DNA of 64,000 nt from DASTPP01 sp035762175 (GTDB lineage: Bacteria; Myxococcota_A; Polyangia; Polyangiales; Polyangiaceae): assembly GCA_035762175.1 (NCBI GenBank), contig DASTPP010000374.1, positions 124,001 to 188,000 on the forward strand. Reading direction: 5' to 3'. Shown here in pieces: positions 1 through 8,710 of this stretch. A program made the position numbers and the translations under genes. Numbering within the stretch: position 1 is the first letter of the stretch; the number at the start of each line of letters is the position of its first letter. The notes under the pieces were generated by a model, which saw only the letters and a list, made by a program, of their open reading frames with translations, was not told the DNA's origin and searched no databases.

Positions 1-40
1 GCCCCCTCGCCGGGGGCTGGGCTCCCAAGGGCTCCGGCTT

Positions 41-150
41 CCGGGCGAGCTTTGCGAAGCGGCGCGCGACGCGGGAGCCCCGCCTCCGGGCGAGGCTTTG
101 CGCGCCGTTTCCGCGGGCGTTCGCGGCCCCCGGCTTCAGCCGGGGGCCGC
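41..150 (+). repeat. dispersed repeat, copy A, ending in a hairpin
   Basis: This noncoding stretch closely matches the reverse complement of 30415-30521. The shared core runs from about 71 to 131 and includes GGGAGCCCCGCCTCCGG, a GTTTCCGC segment and GGCGTTCGCGGCCCCCG. Both copies finish in a G+C-rich hairpin; here it is CGGCCCCCGGCT at 124-135 and its perfect complement at 138-149. The hairpin tips differ between copies but both still pair. It could be a small mobile or REP-like element, or a structured RNA. No gene is seen at 1-190. Confidence 0.55.
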
Positions 151-190
151 CCACGCCCGGCCCGATTCCTGGCCGCATCAAACACGGTTG

Positions 191-370
191 GTATAAGAGC
201 GAGGGCGGCTCGGGCACCCTCTTGAGCGCGACGACGACCCGCTCGCCCTCGAGCTCGCCCTCGAGGCGCAGGTGCTCGGGGTCGGGCCGCTCGTACGAGA
301 GCTCGACCGGGCCCTCGCCGGGCGCGCGCAGCCCGCCGGGCAGGGGCCCGCGGTGGGTGAGCGACGGCAT
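191..370 (-). pseudogene. possible fragment of a hypothetical membrane protein C-terminus
   Basis: A reading frame starting at the ATG at 370 encodes a peptide containing YERPDPEHLRLEGELEGER and VVVALKRV. From memory this resembles the conserved C-terminal segment of a family of bacterial membrane or DoxX-like hypothetical proteins, which typically read PDPDHLxLxGxLDGxxVxVxLRRVD. The resemblance stops after about 50 residues and the frame then runs on into low-complexity sequence, so this looks like a remnant rather than a gene. It lies just downstream of the glycosyltransferase on the same strand. The family link is inference. Confidence 0.25.
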
Positions 371-412
371 CCGGCGCCGATTTCCTTGGGCGGGCCCATG
401 CAGGGGCGAGCC

Positions 413-1615
413 TCACGCCCCGTCCGGCGAACGCGCCTGGCGCCTGAAGCCTACCCGGGGCCGCGCGAGCAGCTCGTCGTAGATGCCCATCAGCTGCGCG
501 ACGTGTACCTCGGGCAGGAAGAGGCGCAGGGCCCGCGCTCGCCCCGCCTCGCCGAGGCGCCGCGCGCGTTCGGGGTCGGCCGCGAGGGCCTCGAGGGCGG
601 CGCGCAGGGCGCCGACGTCGTTGGGCGGCGCGAGCAGGCCCGTCACCCCGTCGTCGACGACCTCGGGCACGCCGTCGACGCCGAAGGCGACCACGGGCAG
701 CGACGCGTACATCGCCTCGGCGAGCACGAGCCCGAAGCCCTCCCAGCGGGCCGAGTGGGCGAAGATGTCGGCGGCCGCGAAGAGGTCGGCGATGTCTTTG
801 CGCTCGCCGAGCAGCCGGACCCGCGCCGCCCCCGGGCCGAGCCCCGCGAGGTAGGCCTCGAGCTTCGCCCGCTGGCCGCCGGGCCCGTCGCCGCCGACGA
901 CCCAGACCTCGACCTCGCGCCCCCCGGCGCGCATCGCGTGCGCCGCCTCGACCAGCCGCTCGAAGCCCTTCTGCGGGCTGATGCGGCCGGCGGCGACGAC
1001 GACGAGGGCGCCCTCGGGCGCGCCGATCTCGGCGCGCACCGCCGCGCGCGGGCGCCCGACCCGCAGCCGCGCGGGGTCGAGGCAGTTGTACAGCACGCGG
1101 AAGGCGCGCCGGTCGATGCGCTCTTGCGCCGCCGTGAAGTCGGCGACGGCCCGGCTGCACGCGAGAATTACGTCGCTCCTCCGGGCGAGCGCGCGGTCGA
1201 CGGCGATGTGCTTCCAGTTCTTCCAGACGTAGCAGTTGTGCTCTTCCGAGATGACGGGCAGGCGGGGCGCGGCGGCCGCGACGATGCGGCCCACGGTGTT
1301 CGAAGCGAACATGGTCGTCTGCAAGACGTCGGGCCGGTGCTCGCGCAGCGCGCGCGCGAGCGCCGCGTAGCCCCAGAGCTCGAAGGTCGACTCGGTGCGG
1401 CAGCCGAGCGGCACCACCGGCACGCCGAGCGCGCGCGCCTCGCCCGCCCACCACGCGTCGCCCTCGCGGGCGGGGTCGAACACCTGCACCGCCACGATCG
1501 GCTCGACCCGCTCGCGATCGAGGTGGCGCAGCTGCGTCAGGCGCAGCACCTCGGTGCCGCCCACGCCCAGGGTCGAATGAAGGAACAGAACGCGGATGCG
1601 CCGCCGCTGCGCCAT
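413..1615 (-). CDS. GT4-family glycosyltransferase
   Basis: The 400-residue protein is a GT-B fold, family 4 glycosyltransferase, a cytosolic enzyme that transfers a sugar from an activated donor to a polysaccharide, glycolipid or similar acceptor. The N-terminal domain starts with a beta strand and a Gly-rich loop (LGVGGTEV, residues 16-23). The C-terminal donor-binding domain opens near residue 205 (AAGRISPQKGFERL) and carries the E-x7-E signature at E292 and E300. The ATG start lies upstream of the first strand and the length is normal for the family. It appears monocistronic. The sugar and acceptor cannot be deduced. Confidence 0.85.
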   Translation of the reverse strand: MAQRRRIRVLFLHSTLGVGGTEVLRLTQLRHLDRERVEPIVAVQVFDPAREGDAWWAGEARALGVPVVPLGCRTESTFELWGYAALARALREHRPDVLQTTMFASNTVGRIVAAAAPRLPVISEEHNCYVWKNWKHIAVDRALARRSDVILACSRAVADFTAAQERIDRRAFRVLYNCLDPARLRVGRPRAAVRAEIGAPEGALVVVAAGRISPQKGFERLVEAAHAMRAGGREVEVWVVGGDGPGGQRAKLEAYLAGLGPGAARVRLLGERKDIADLFAAADIFAHSARWEGFGLVLAEAMYASLPVVAFGVDGVPEVVDDGVTGLLAPPNDVGALRAALEALAADPERARRLGEAGRARALRLFLPEVHVAQLMGIYDELLARPRVGFRRQARSPDGA

Positions 1616-1672
1616 GGGGCGCGCATCCTAGCCCGGTTCCGCCTCGGGTCGAGCCGGGGCATAGTAGGGTGC

Positions 1673-2794
1673 GTGCCGGCCTCGACGCCGCCCCGCCTCG
1701 CCCTCGCCCTCGCGCTCGCGCTCTTCTCGTGCCGGGCCCGCTCGCGGCCGCCCCCGGCCGGGCGCGAGGGCCCCCCCCCCGCCGCCCCCCCCGAGCCCGC
1801 CGCCATGACGAACGTCCTCCGCGCCCGCCCCGACCCCGCGCTCTCGGCGCGCGTGCTCGCTCGCCGCCCGCTGCTCTACGCCGCCGGCCCCGCAGCGGCC
1901 GACGATCGGCCCGCGCACGTGCGCGCCGGCTCGGCCCTCGCCTGGCTCGGCGGGCGCCTCGCGGTCGTGCAGGACGACGCGAACTTCGTCGCGTTCGTGC
2001 GGCCCTTCCGGGGCGAGGTCTCGCCGCTGACCCTGCCCGCGGGCCCGGGCGGCCTGCGGCAGTTCGACGACGTGCGCGGCAACAAGCGCCACAAGCTCGA
2101 TCTCGAGGCCTCGGCCGTCGTGCCCGCGAAGGGCGGCGAGCTCTTGCTCGCCTTCGGCTCGGGCTCGACGCCGGCGCGGGAGCGCGTCCTGGTGCTCGGC
2201 CCGACGGGCGACGCGCCCGAAGCCCGCCTCGTCGCCGCCCCCGCCCTCTACCAAGGCCTGCGCGCCAACGTCGCCTTCGCCGGCAGCGAGCTCAACGTCG
2301 AGGGCGCGCTCGCCCGCGGCCGCTCGCTCTGGCTCTTTCAGCGGGGCAACGGCGCCCCCGCGGGCGAGCTCTCGCCCGTCAACGCCACCTGCGAGCTCGA
2401 TCTCGACGCCCTGCTCGACTACCTCGACGACCCGGCCGCCCGGCCCGCGCCCTCGCCCCAGCGCGTGCGCGCCTACGATCTCGGCTCGTACGAGGGCCTG
2501 GCCCTCTCGTTCACCGACGCCACCGAGCTCGGCGGGCGCGCCCTCTACGTCGCCGTCGCCGAGGCGAGCCCCGACGCGACGCGCGATGGGCCCGTCAGCG
2601 CCGTCGCCCTCGGCCTGCTCGGGCCCGACGAGCCGCGCTACACCTGGCTGCGCGACGAGGCCGGCCGCATGCTGACCGACAAGGTCGAGGGCCTCGCCCC
2701 CGACCCCGAGCACGCCCGGCGCCTCTACGCCGTCGTCGATCGCGACGAGCCGGGCTCGCCCGCCGAGCTCTTGCACATCGAAGTCGCGCCCTGA
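1673..2794 (+). CDS. putative lipoprotein, beta-propeller-like, unknown function
   Basis: The GTG at 1673, six bases after an AGGG, begins a 373-residue protein with a short leader of alternating Leu and Ala ending in FSC, a plausible lipobox. The mature part has repeated beta-rich segments such as GSALAWLGGRLAVVQDDANF and FDDVRGNKRHKLDLEA, followed by GSGSTPARERVLVL. These resemble a family of uncharacterised proteins (I believe DUF6929) seen in myxobacteria and relatives; that link is from memory. It is divergent from the glycosyltransferase with about 57 bases between starts. The frame is open far upstream, but that part is antisense to the glycosyltransferase. Confidence 0.7.
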   Translation: MPASTPPRLALALALALFSCRARSRPPPAGREGPPPAAPPEPAAMTNVLRARPDPALSARVLARRPLLYAAGPAAADDRPAHVRAGSALAWLGGRLAVVQDDANFVAFVRPFRGEVSPLTLPAGPGGLRQFDDVRGNKRHKLDLEASAVVPAKGGELLLAFGSGSTPARERVLVLGPTGDAPEARLVAAPALYQGLRANVAFAGSELNVEGALARGRSLWLFQRGNGAPAGELSPVNATCELDLDALLDYLDDPAARPAPSPQRVRAYDLGSYEGLALSFTDATELGGRALYVAVAEASPDATRDGPVSAVALGLLGPDEPRYTWLRDEAGRMLTDKVEGLAPDPEHARRLYAVVDRDEPGSPAELLHIEVAP

Positions 2795-2826
2795 CGCGTC
2801 GTTCTTGGGCTGAGGGCGCGCCGCCT

Positions 2827-4308
2827 TCAGCCCCCGCCGGCCCCTTCGAGCGCCGCATCGAGCTCGTCGAGCAAGATGTCGAGGTCGGCCGCCGTCGCCC
2901 GAAAGCTCGTCACGCACGCCCGCAAGGCCCGCTCGCCCGGCCCCGAGGCGCCGCCGAGAGGCACCTCGGAAACCCAGGCGCGGCCGCCCGCCTGCACCCG
3001 CCCCGCGACCTCGCCCGCCGAGACGCGCCCCTCACGAAGGCGGCGGTGCGTGAAGCACACGAGCGGCAAGGGCGTGTCGTTGACCACCGCCCAGCCGCGC
3101 CCGGCGAGCTTCTCGCGCAATCGGTCGGCGAGCGCCGCCTGGTGCTCGATCGCGGCCCGCAGGCCCGCCTCGCCGAGCGTGACCAACGTCAGGAACACCT
3201 TGAGACCGATGAAGCGGCGCGACCACTGCAGGCTGCCCAGGTAGGGGTCGCCGCCCGGCGCCTCGGCGGGCACGTAGCCCGCGTCGACCGAGAACGCCCG
3301 GCGCAAGACCGCCGGGTGGCGGCAAAAGAACATGCCGGCGCCCATGGGCACCGAGAGCCACTTGTGCGCGTCCCACGTGACCGAGTCGGCCCGCTCGATG
3401 CCCCGCAGGCAGCCGCGTAGGCGCGGCGAGAGCGCGGCCGCGCCCCCCCAGGCCGCGTCGACGTGCAGCCAGGCGCCCTCGGCGGCCGCGAGCGCGGCGA
3501 GCCCCTCGAGATCGTCGATCGCGCCCGCCCCCGTCGTGCCCGCCGTGCCCACGACGAGCGCCGGCAGCAGGCCCGCCGCGCGGTCGGCCTCGATCAGGGC
3601 CGCGAGCGCCCCGAGGTCGAAGCGGAGCGCCCGGTCCGCCGGCACGACGCGCAGCGAGCGCTCGCCGAGCCCGGCCGCCCGCGCGATCTTGCGGAACGAG
3701 TGGTGGCCCTCCGAAGAGACGTAGATCGCGGGCCGCTCGCCGATGCCGGCCAGCCCGCGCTCGAGAAATTCGGGGCAGCGCGCGGCGAGCGCGGCCACGA
3801 CGGCCGTCTGGTTGGCCTCGCTGCCGCCGCTCGTGAAGTGCGCCGCCGTGGCCTCCGCGTCGAACCCGAGCGCCCGGGCGAAGAAGCGCAAGACGTGCCG
3901 CTCGATCTCGATCGCGCCCGGGGCGTGCGCCCAGCCCGCGAGCTGCGGGTTGTAGAGCGCGACGAGCGCGTCGGCCCACACGCCCGCCTCGTGCACGCTC
4001 GGGTTGAAGAGGCCGAAGTAGCGCGGGTGGGTGCAGTGCAGTGTCAAGTCGCGCAGCATCTGCATGACGCCCGGCAGCGCGTCGGCGAGCGGCGTCGCCT
4101 CGTCGAAGGCGTAGCTCGCCTCGAGGTGCGCGCGAATCGCCTCGGGCGTGACGTCGGGCGCGACGCGCAGCCCGCCGACCTCGCTCAAGAACGCCTCGAC
4201 CTCGCGCCCGACGATCTCGGCGACGCCCGGCCGGGGCGCGGGGGCCACTCGCCGTCGGGGCTCTGCGTCGCTGTCGGGCCCGGCCCCCTGGCTTCGATCG
4301 CGGATCAT
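2827..4308 (-). CDS. PLP-dependent group II decarboxylase (aromatic amino acid decarboxylase-like)
   Basis: The 493-residue protein belongs to the group II pyridoxal-phosphate decarboxylases, which remove CO2 from amino acids such as tyrosine, tryptophan, DOPA or glutamate. Visible hallmarks are the substrate/PLP segment HPRYFGLFNPS (residues 94-104), FTSGGSEAN (158-166), the cofactor Asp in HVDAAWGG (D284) and the PLP-binding lysine in TWDAHKWLS (K316). The ATG at 4308 is chosen because the residues before it are low-complexity and the domain begins soon after. Substrate specificity cannot be read from sequence alone. It stands alone on its strand. Confidence 0.88.
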   Translation of the reverse strand: MIRDRSQGAGPDSDAEPRRRVAPAPRPGVAEIVGREVEAFLSEVGGLRVAPDVTPEAIRAHLEASYAFDEATPLADALPGVMQMLRDLTLHCTHPRYFGLFNPSVHEAGVWADALVALYNPQLAGWAHAPGAIEIERHVLRFFARALGFDAEATAAHFTSGGSEANQTAVVAALAARCPEFLERGLAGIGERPAIYVSSEGHHSFRKIARAAGLGERSLRVVPADRALRFDLGALAALIEADRAAGLLPALVVGTAGTTGAGAIDDLEGLAALAAAEGAWLHVDAAWGGAAALSPRLRGCLRGIERADSVTWDAHKWLSVPMGAGMFFCRHPAVLRRAFSVDAGYVPAEAPGGDPYLGSLQWSRRFIGLKVFLTLVTLGEAGLRAAIEHQAALADRLREKLAGRGWAVVNDTPLPLVCFTHRRLREGRVSAGEVAGRVQAGGRAWVSEVPLGGASGPGERALRACVTSFRATAADLDILLDELDAALEGAGGG

Positions 4309-4589
4309 CGCCGGGACCTTACCCGAGCCGCGGCCGCGCGGTAGGGCCGGGCGCACCCTTCGGCCCTCGAGGGCACGAACGCCAACCGCCAAGAACGCGC
4401 CCCGCCCGCAAAAACGCCACAGCCGCGGGGTGCGCGCCCCGGCCGGCGGCGCCCGCGACGGAGCGCGCCGGCGCCGCCCTTCGGCGCGACCTCGGCCTTT
4501 CTGGTACGCGCGTTGCAAAAATATCCGCCCCAGGATAGCGCGACGCCGCCGCGGGCCGCCCCCGCGCGCCGCGGCGCGCCCCGCCCGCG
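4309..4589. other. intergenic, G+C-rich with one A+T-richer patch
   Basis: No gene is supported here. The stretch at 4508-4540 (TTGCAA at 4513-4518, then AAATATCC) is the only A+T-richer patch and may contain the promoter of the downstream transporter gene, although no convincing -10 box at standard spacing is visible. Confidence 0.3.
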
Positions 4590-5747
4590 ATGCAACGCCC
4601 CCTCTCCCTGCTGCCCGAGCCCGCCGCCCCGCCGCGCGCCGCGCCCCGGCGCCGCCGCTCGATGCACGCCACCGCCACGCTCTTCGCGTTCGGCGCCCTC
4701 ATCATCTTCGTGCCGCTCTGGGTGCCGCTCGTGCTCGCGGCCTGGGTCGCGCACCTCGCGCGCGGGCCCTACCTCGCGCTCAGCAAGCGGCTCGGCGACC
4801 GCACCTGGGCGGCCGGCCTCATCACGCTCGGGCTCTTGCTCGCGGTGCTCACCCCCTTCGTCGTCGTCGCCCTCTCGCTCGCGTCCGAGGCGAATGAGCT
4901 GGTGCAGCGGCTGACGGGCGCCGCGGGGCTGCCCGAGTTCCTCAAGGGCGTCGTCACGCGCGAGTCGGGCGGCGGCGGCGGGCCCGGCGCCGTCGACCCG
5001 CGCCGAATGCTCGACCTCGCGCGCGAGCACGGCCAGCGCGGCCTCACCACTCTGCAGTCGCTCGGCGCCACGCTCACCACGGTCATCATCAACCTCTTCG
5101 TCTTCCTCTTCGGCGCCTTCGCCCTGCTCACCGAGGGCCCGCGCTACTACCGCTGGGCGGTCGACCACGCCCCGCTGGCCCGCCCGCACGCCCACCGCTT
5201 CGTCAACGCCTTCGAAGAGACCGGCCGCGGCCTGCTCATCGGCGTCGGCCTGACCGCCCTCGTGCAGGGCGCCATCGCCACCGCGACCTACGCTCTTCTC
5301 GGCGTGCCGCAGGCGCTGCTGCTCGGGCTCATCACCTGCTTTACCGCGCTCATCCCCTCGTTCGGCACCTCGGTCGTCTGGGTGCCGATCGCCGCCGGCC
5401 TCGCCCTCAGCGGCCGCACCGGCGCCGCGCTCGCCATGGTCGCCGTCGGCGTCACCGCCATCGGCCTCTCCGACAACGTGCTGCGCCCCGTGCTCGCCCG
5501 CTACGGCAAGCTCGACCTGCCCGTCTTCGTGCTCGTCGTCGCGATGTTCGGCGGCCTCGCCCTCGCGGGGCCCTGGGGGCTCATCCTCGGGCCGCTGCTC
5601 GTGCGCCTCGGCAAGGAGGCGATCGTCATCGCCCGCGAAGAGGGCATCTGGGGGACCGCCCCCGGCCCCGACGGCGACGAGGTCGGCACCGCGCCCGCCT
5701 CGCGCCCCCGGCCCCGCGACCCGGCGGCGAAGCCCTTGGGGGCCTAA
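4590..5747 (+). CDS. AI-2E (TqsA/PerM) family transporter
   Basis: The 385-residue inner-membrane protein has the layout of the AI-2E exporter superfamily: two N-terminal membrane helices (about 28-50 and 75-100), a soluble segment (about 110-165, with the Gly-rich insert GGGGGPG), a helix near 165-185, and a bundle of further helices from 215 to 360. The family signatures PSFGTSVVWVPIAAGL and GPWGLILGPLL are present. Relatives export small molecules or Na+ in exchange for H+; the substrate here is unknown. The start may be the internal Met at 4662, directly before the first helix. The stop abuts the 3' end of the convergent protease gene. Confidence 0.85.
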   Translation: MQRPLSLLPEPAAPPRAAPRRRRSMHATATLFAFGALIIFVPLWVPLVLAAWVAHLARGPYLALSKRLGDRTWAAGLITLGLLLAVLTPFVVVALSLASEANELVQRLTGAAGLPEFLKGVVTRESGGGGGPGAVDPRRMLDLAREHGQRGLTTLQSLGATLTTVIINLFVFLFGAFALLTEGPRYYRWAVDHAPLARPHAHRFVNAFEETGRGLLIGVGLTALVQGAIATATYALLGVPQALLLGLITCFTALIPSFGTSVVWVPIAAGLALSGRTGAALAMVAVGVTAIGLSDNVLRPVLARYGKLDLPVFVLVVAMFGGLALAGPWGLILGPLLVRLGKEAIVIAREEGIWGTAPGPDGDEVGTAPASRPRPRDPAAKPLGA

Positions 5748-7058
5748 GCGCGGCCGCCCCTTCTTCGCGCCGCCCTTCTTCTTCTTCGCCGGCTTCTCGG
5801 GCAGCGCCGGCGACTCGACCATGCGCCGGAACTCGACGTCGCTCACCCGCCAGCGCCCCTGCTCGAAGCGCCACGAGAGCCGCCTCGCCCCGTCGCCCAG
5901 GCCCACCGTCGTCGCCGCCGACTCGCCCACGAGCCCCGCCCCCTCGTCGCCCGCCGCCTCGCACGAGCGCGACGCCTTCACCCCGCCCCCCGCCCGGACC
6001 TCGCCCCAGAGCCGGCGCACGACCGCCCACCTTATCGCGTCGATCGGGTCGACGCGAAAGATCTCCCACAGCTCTTCGTCGCGGCCGGCCACGAACGCGA
6101 AGCTCTCGGCCCCGCGCTCGCCCACCATCGACGAGGCGATCGCGTCTTCGAGCCGGCCCGGCCGCGGCGCGTCGCGGACGAGCTCGGCGACGAGCGCCCG
6201 GCACGCCTCGCCGAGCGCCCGGCGCCGGAAGTCGCCCTGCCCCCGCCGCGACCGCAGATCGATCGCCGCCCGCACCGCCTCGGCGACCGCCGGCGCCGGC
6301 ACCGCGACGTAGGCGCTGTCGCTGTCGAGGATCTTCAGCGTGTTGACCCCCACCAGGCGCCCGCCCTCGGTCGTCAGCGGCCCGCCGCTGCTGCCCGGCC
6401 CGATCGGCGCCGTGTGCTGAATGAAGCGGCGCGTCTCGCCCGCCTCGTCGTCGAGCTCGAAGCGCTCGTTCGAGACGTAGCCCCGGGTCGTCCGGTACGA
6501 GGGCCGCCCCGCCAGCGAGGGGAAGCCCGTCGCCGTCACCACCTGCTGGTCGCGCACCGGCTCGCTCGCCAGCGGGAACCCGTACGCGATCGGCACCGGC
6601 CTCGCCTCGGGGAAGGCCAAGACGGCCAGATCGTGGGCCCGGTCGGCGTACACCACCTCGGCGTCGGCGTACGTCTCGCCGCTCTCGAGCACGATCGACA
6701 CGCGCTCGGCCAGGTCGACCACGTGCCGGTTGGTCACCACGAAGACGAGCGGCCGCGGGCTCGCCCGCCGCGCCACGATGAAGCCGCTGCCGTACGAGCC
6801 CGCCGAGTGGCTGAGCAAGAAGGACGCGACCGCCCCCTCGCCCGCCCGCTCGGCCATCGCCTGGAACATCGCGCGCAGCTTCGCCGGCGGCTCGACCTTG
6901 ATGAGCACCGTCAGCTCGCGCGTGTTGACCTTCGGCGGCGAGACCCACGCCTCGTCCGGCCCCGGCGCCCGGGGCGGCCGGCCGGCCGAGCAGGCGGCGA
7001 CGAAGGCGGCCGCCAGGACGGCGAAAATGGGGGCGCGGGGCGGGGGCGGCAGCTTCAT
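5748..7058 (-). CDS. lipoprotein trypsin-like serine protease (HtrA-like)
   Basis: From the ATG at 7058 the protein begins with a signal sequence and lipobox (AAFVAAC, Cys23), so it is probably anchored in an envelope membrane. A chymotrypsin-fold domain follows with the triad His112 (VVTNRHVV), Asp143 (AHDLAVL) and Ser224 (GPGSSGGPL), as in DegP/HtrA proteases; no PDZ domain is seen. A second, unrecognised domain runs from about 265 to 425, and the protein-like part ends in a Lys-rich tail (AKKKKGGAKKGR). No stop codon follows that tail: the frame stays open to 4305, antisense to the whole transporter gene. The end given here is where the sequence stops looking like protein, so the 3' end is uncertain. 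Confidence 0.75.
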
Positions 7059-7100
7059 GGACGACCGAACGCCCTTGAGTGTACGCTCTTGCCGCGCAAC

Positions 7101-7925
7101 GTGCAGAGTCGGCTCGCTCCAGCCGGGCACCCGCCCGCCGCACGCCCGGCCGGGGGCCCCCGCCCCCGCCCCCCGGTCTGGGCCCTCGCGGCCCTCGCCG
7201 CGCTCTGCCTGACGCTCGGCTGCGCCACCACCTCGCGCCGCACCCACGTCGAGCGGGGCGAGCGCTACCGCAGCGGCTCCGCCCGCTTCGACGCCTACTT
7301 CGCCGACGTCCACGCCTCGCGCCGCGACCTCGACGCCGCCGCCGAGCGCCGCCGCCGCGCCCGCGCCCGCCTCGCCCGCAGCCTCGGCCTCGACCCCGAC
7401 GCCGGCGAGGGCAGCATCGCCCGCTCGATGCGCGAGCGCTCCGAGCGCCTGGCGCACAAGGGCATTCATCTGCACGTCGGCCGCAACGGCGCGAGCAGCC
7501 AGGGCGGCGCCGAGGGGGCCTCGCCGCTCGTGCAGAACCTCTCGTCTTGCGTGCGCACCGAGGCCGACACCGTCGAGTGGTCGGGCCGCGCCCGCCACCG
7601 CGCCGACGATCTGCGGCGGCGGGGCCGTGGGCTCGAGCCCCACGTCGACGAGCTCCCCCGGACACGCCGCAGCGAGACCCGGCACGAGCTGCGCGCCGCC
7701 GACCACGATCTGTACCGGCAGTCCGAGCGCGCGCGCTCCATGGGTACCGACAGCGAGCATTTCATCGAGTCGCTGCGCCAGGCCGCCGAAGATCCGAAGC
7801 GGACCCACAAAACGCGCACCAAGGCGCCCCCCAAGGGGCGAAAGCACCGCCCGCCCAGCCAGAGCCCCGACGAGGCCGATCCGCCCGAGACGCCCGCGGC
7901 CGAGCCCGACGACTTCAACCCCTGA
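7101..7925 (+). CDS. putative lipoprotein, charged and helical, unknown function
   Basis: Starting from the GTG at 7101 the protein has a Pro-rich basic N-region, a hydrophobic core (VWALAALAALCLTLGC) and a lipobox Cys, then about 230 residues rich in Arg, Glu and Asp. Segments such as RRDLDAAAERRRRARARLAR and HELRAADHDLYRQSERARS suggest long helices or coiled coil. The tail is Lys/Pro-rich then acidic. The gene is divergent from the protease with about 42 bases between starts. I do not recognise a family. The reading frame is open upstream into the protease antisense, so the start rests on the signal peptide. Confidence 0.6.
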   Translation: MQSRLAPAGHPPAARPAGGPRPRPPVWALAALAALCLTLGCATTSRRTHVERGERYRSGSARFDAYFADVHASRRDLDAAAERRRRARARLARSLGLDPDAGEGSIARSMRERSERLAHKGIHLHVGRNGASSQGGAEGASPLVQNLSSCVRTEADTVEWSGRARHRADDLRRRGRGLEPHVDELPRTRRSETRHELRAADHDLYRQSERARSMGTDSEHFIESLRQAAEDPKRTHKTRTKAPPKGRKHRPPSQSPDEADPPETPAAEPDDFNP

Positions 7926-8036
7926 GCGACGTGGCCTCTTGTCGGCGCGCCCCCGAGCGACATCTCTGGCCCTCCTCGGTACGCCTGGAGGTACGGCGCA
8001 GGCCCAGGCGGACCGCCCAGGCTTTCGCCCGGGCGG

Positions 8037-8134
8037 CTCGGCCTGGGCGGCTCGGCCCGGGCGGCTCGGCTCGGGCGGCTCGGCCCGGACGGCTCGGCTC
8101 GGGCGGCTCGGCCCGGGCGGCTCGGCCCGGGCGG
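8037..8134. repeat. 14-bp tandem repeat, seven copies
   Basis: Seven consecutive copies of CTCGGCCCGGGCGG with single-base variants (C/T at position 7, G/A at position 11) occupy 8037-8134; a degenerate eighth copy precedes at 8023. The unit is not a multiple of three, and it contains the palindrome GCCCGGGC, so it is more likely a noncoding minisatellite than a coding repeat. Confidence 0.85.
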
Positions 8135-8710
8135 TGCTCGACCGATCGTTTTGAAACACCCTCTCGGAGTCCGAGGCCGCCGGCGCGCCAGGTCACCCGC
8201 CGCTCGATGAGACAAGCTTGCCTCGTGTGTCCCCGACGTCACGCCCCTGGCACGTCGCCCCAGGGCTTACGCGTCAGGGCCTCGCCGAGCCGCAGCCTCG
8301 CCGGCTGGCGGCCTTGCGTCAGGCCTTACCCCGTACGTCGGCAGAGCCTGCGGGCGCGCGATCGCCTTATGCGGTCAACGTCCCAAGCCGAAACGCGGTC
8401 GGCAATCGCTCGGCCTCTTCGAACCGACCTGGGCCCCCCGCCCGTAAGGTCAGGCGGCAAGGCCCCCGGGCGCCCCTGCGCTCTGGCCCCCGGCCTCCAA
8501 AGGGCGACGATCGACCTCAACCAGAGCCGAAAGAGGCTGCGTCAGCGCAGAGCGTTAAGAAACGGAAGCGGGTGCTGAAATTGTATTTTTCTTTTGCCGC
8601 GGTTGCGCCTACTGTCTCACCTTTCCGAATGAGTTCGGCGGCACGCGCTTTGCTCCGATCACGTCTCAACCCCAACGTCTCGCCCCCGTGACCGCCCCCG
8701 GAGGAAGCTT
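8135..8710. other. intergenic region upstream of the PP2C gene
   Basis: No gene is supported. Open frames here lack any protein-like pattern. An A+T-richer patch at about 8575-8605 (AAATTGTATTTTTCTTTTG) is the best candidate for the promoter region of the PP2C phosphatase gene. The sequence GGAGGAAG at 8700-8707 is that gene's ribosome-binding site, three bases before its ATG. Confidence 0.4.

Noticed and set aside
272..2794. A single 840-codon plus-strand reading frame
   Set aside because: Its first half is antisense to a clear glycosyltransferase and only the part from 1673 looks like protein.
4305..4308. Translational coupling between protease and decarboxylase through ATGA
   Set aside because: The protease frame crosses the whole opposite-strand transporter gene to reach it; the overlap is most likely chance.
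8037..8134. CRISPR array or coding repeat
   Set aside because: There are no spacers and the 14-bp period breaks reading frames.
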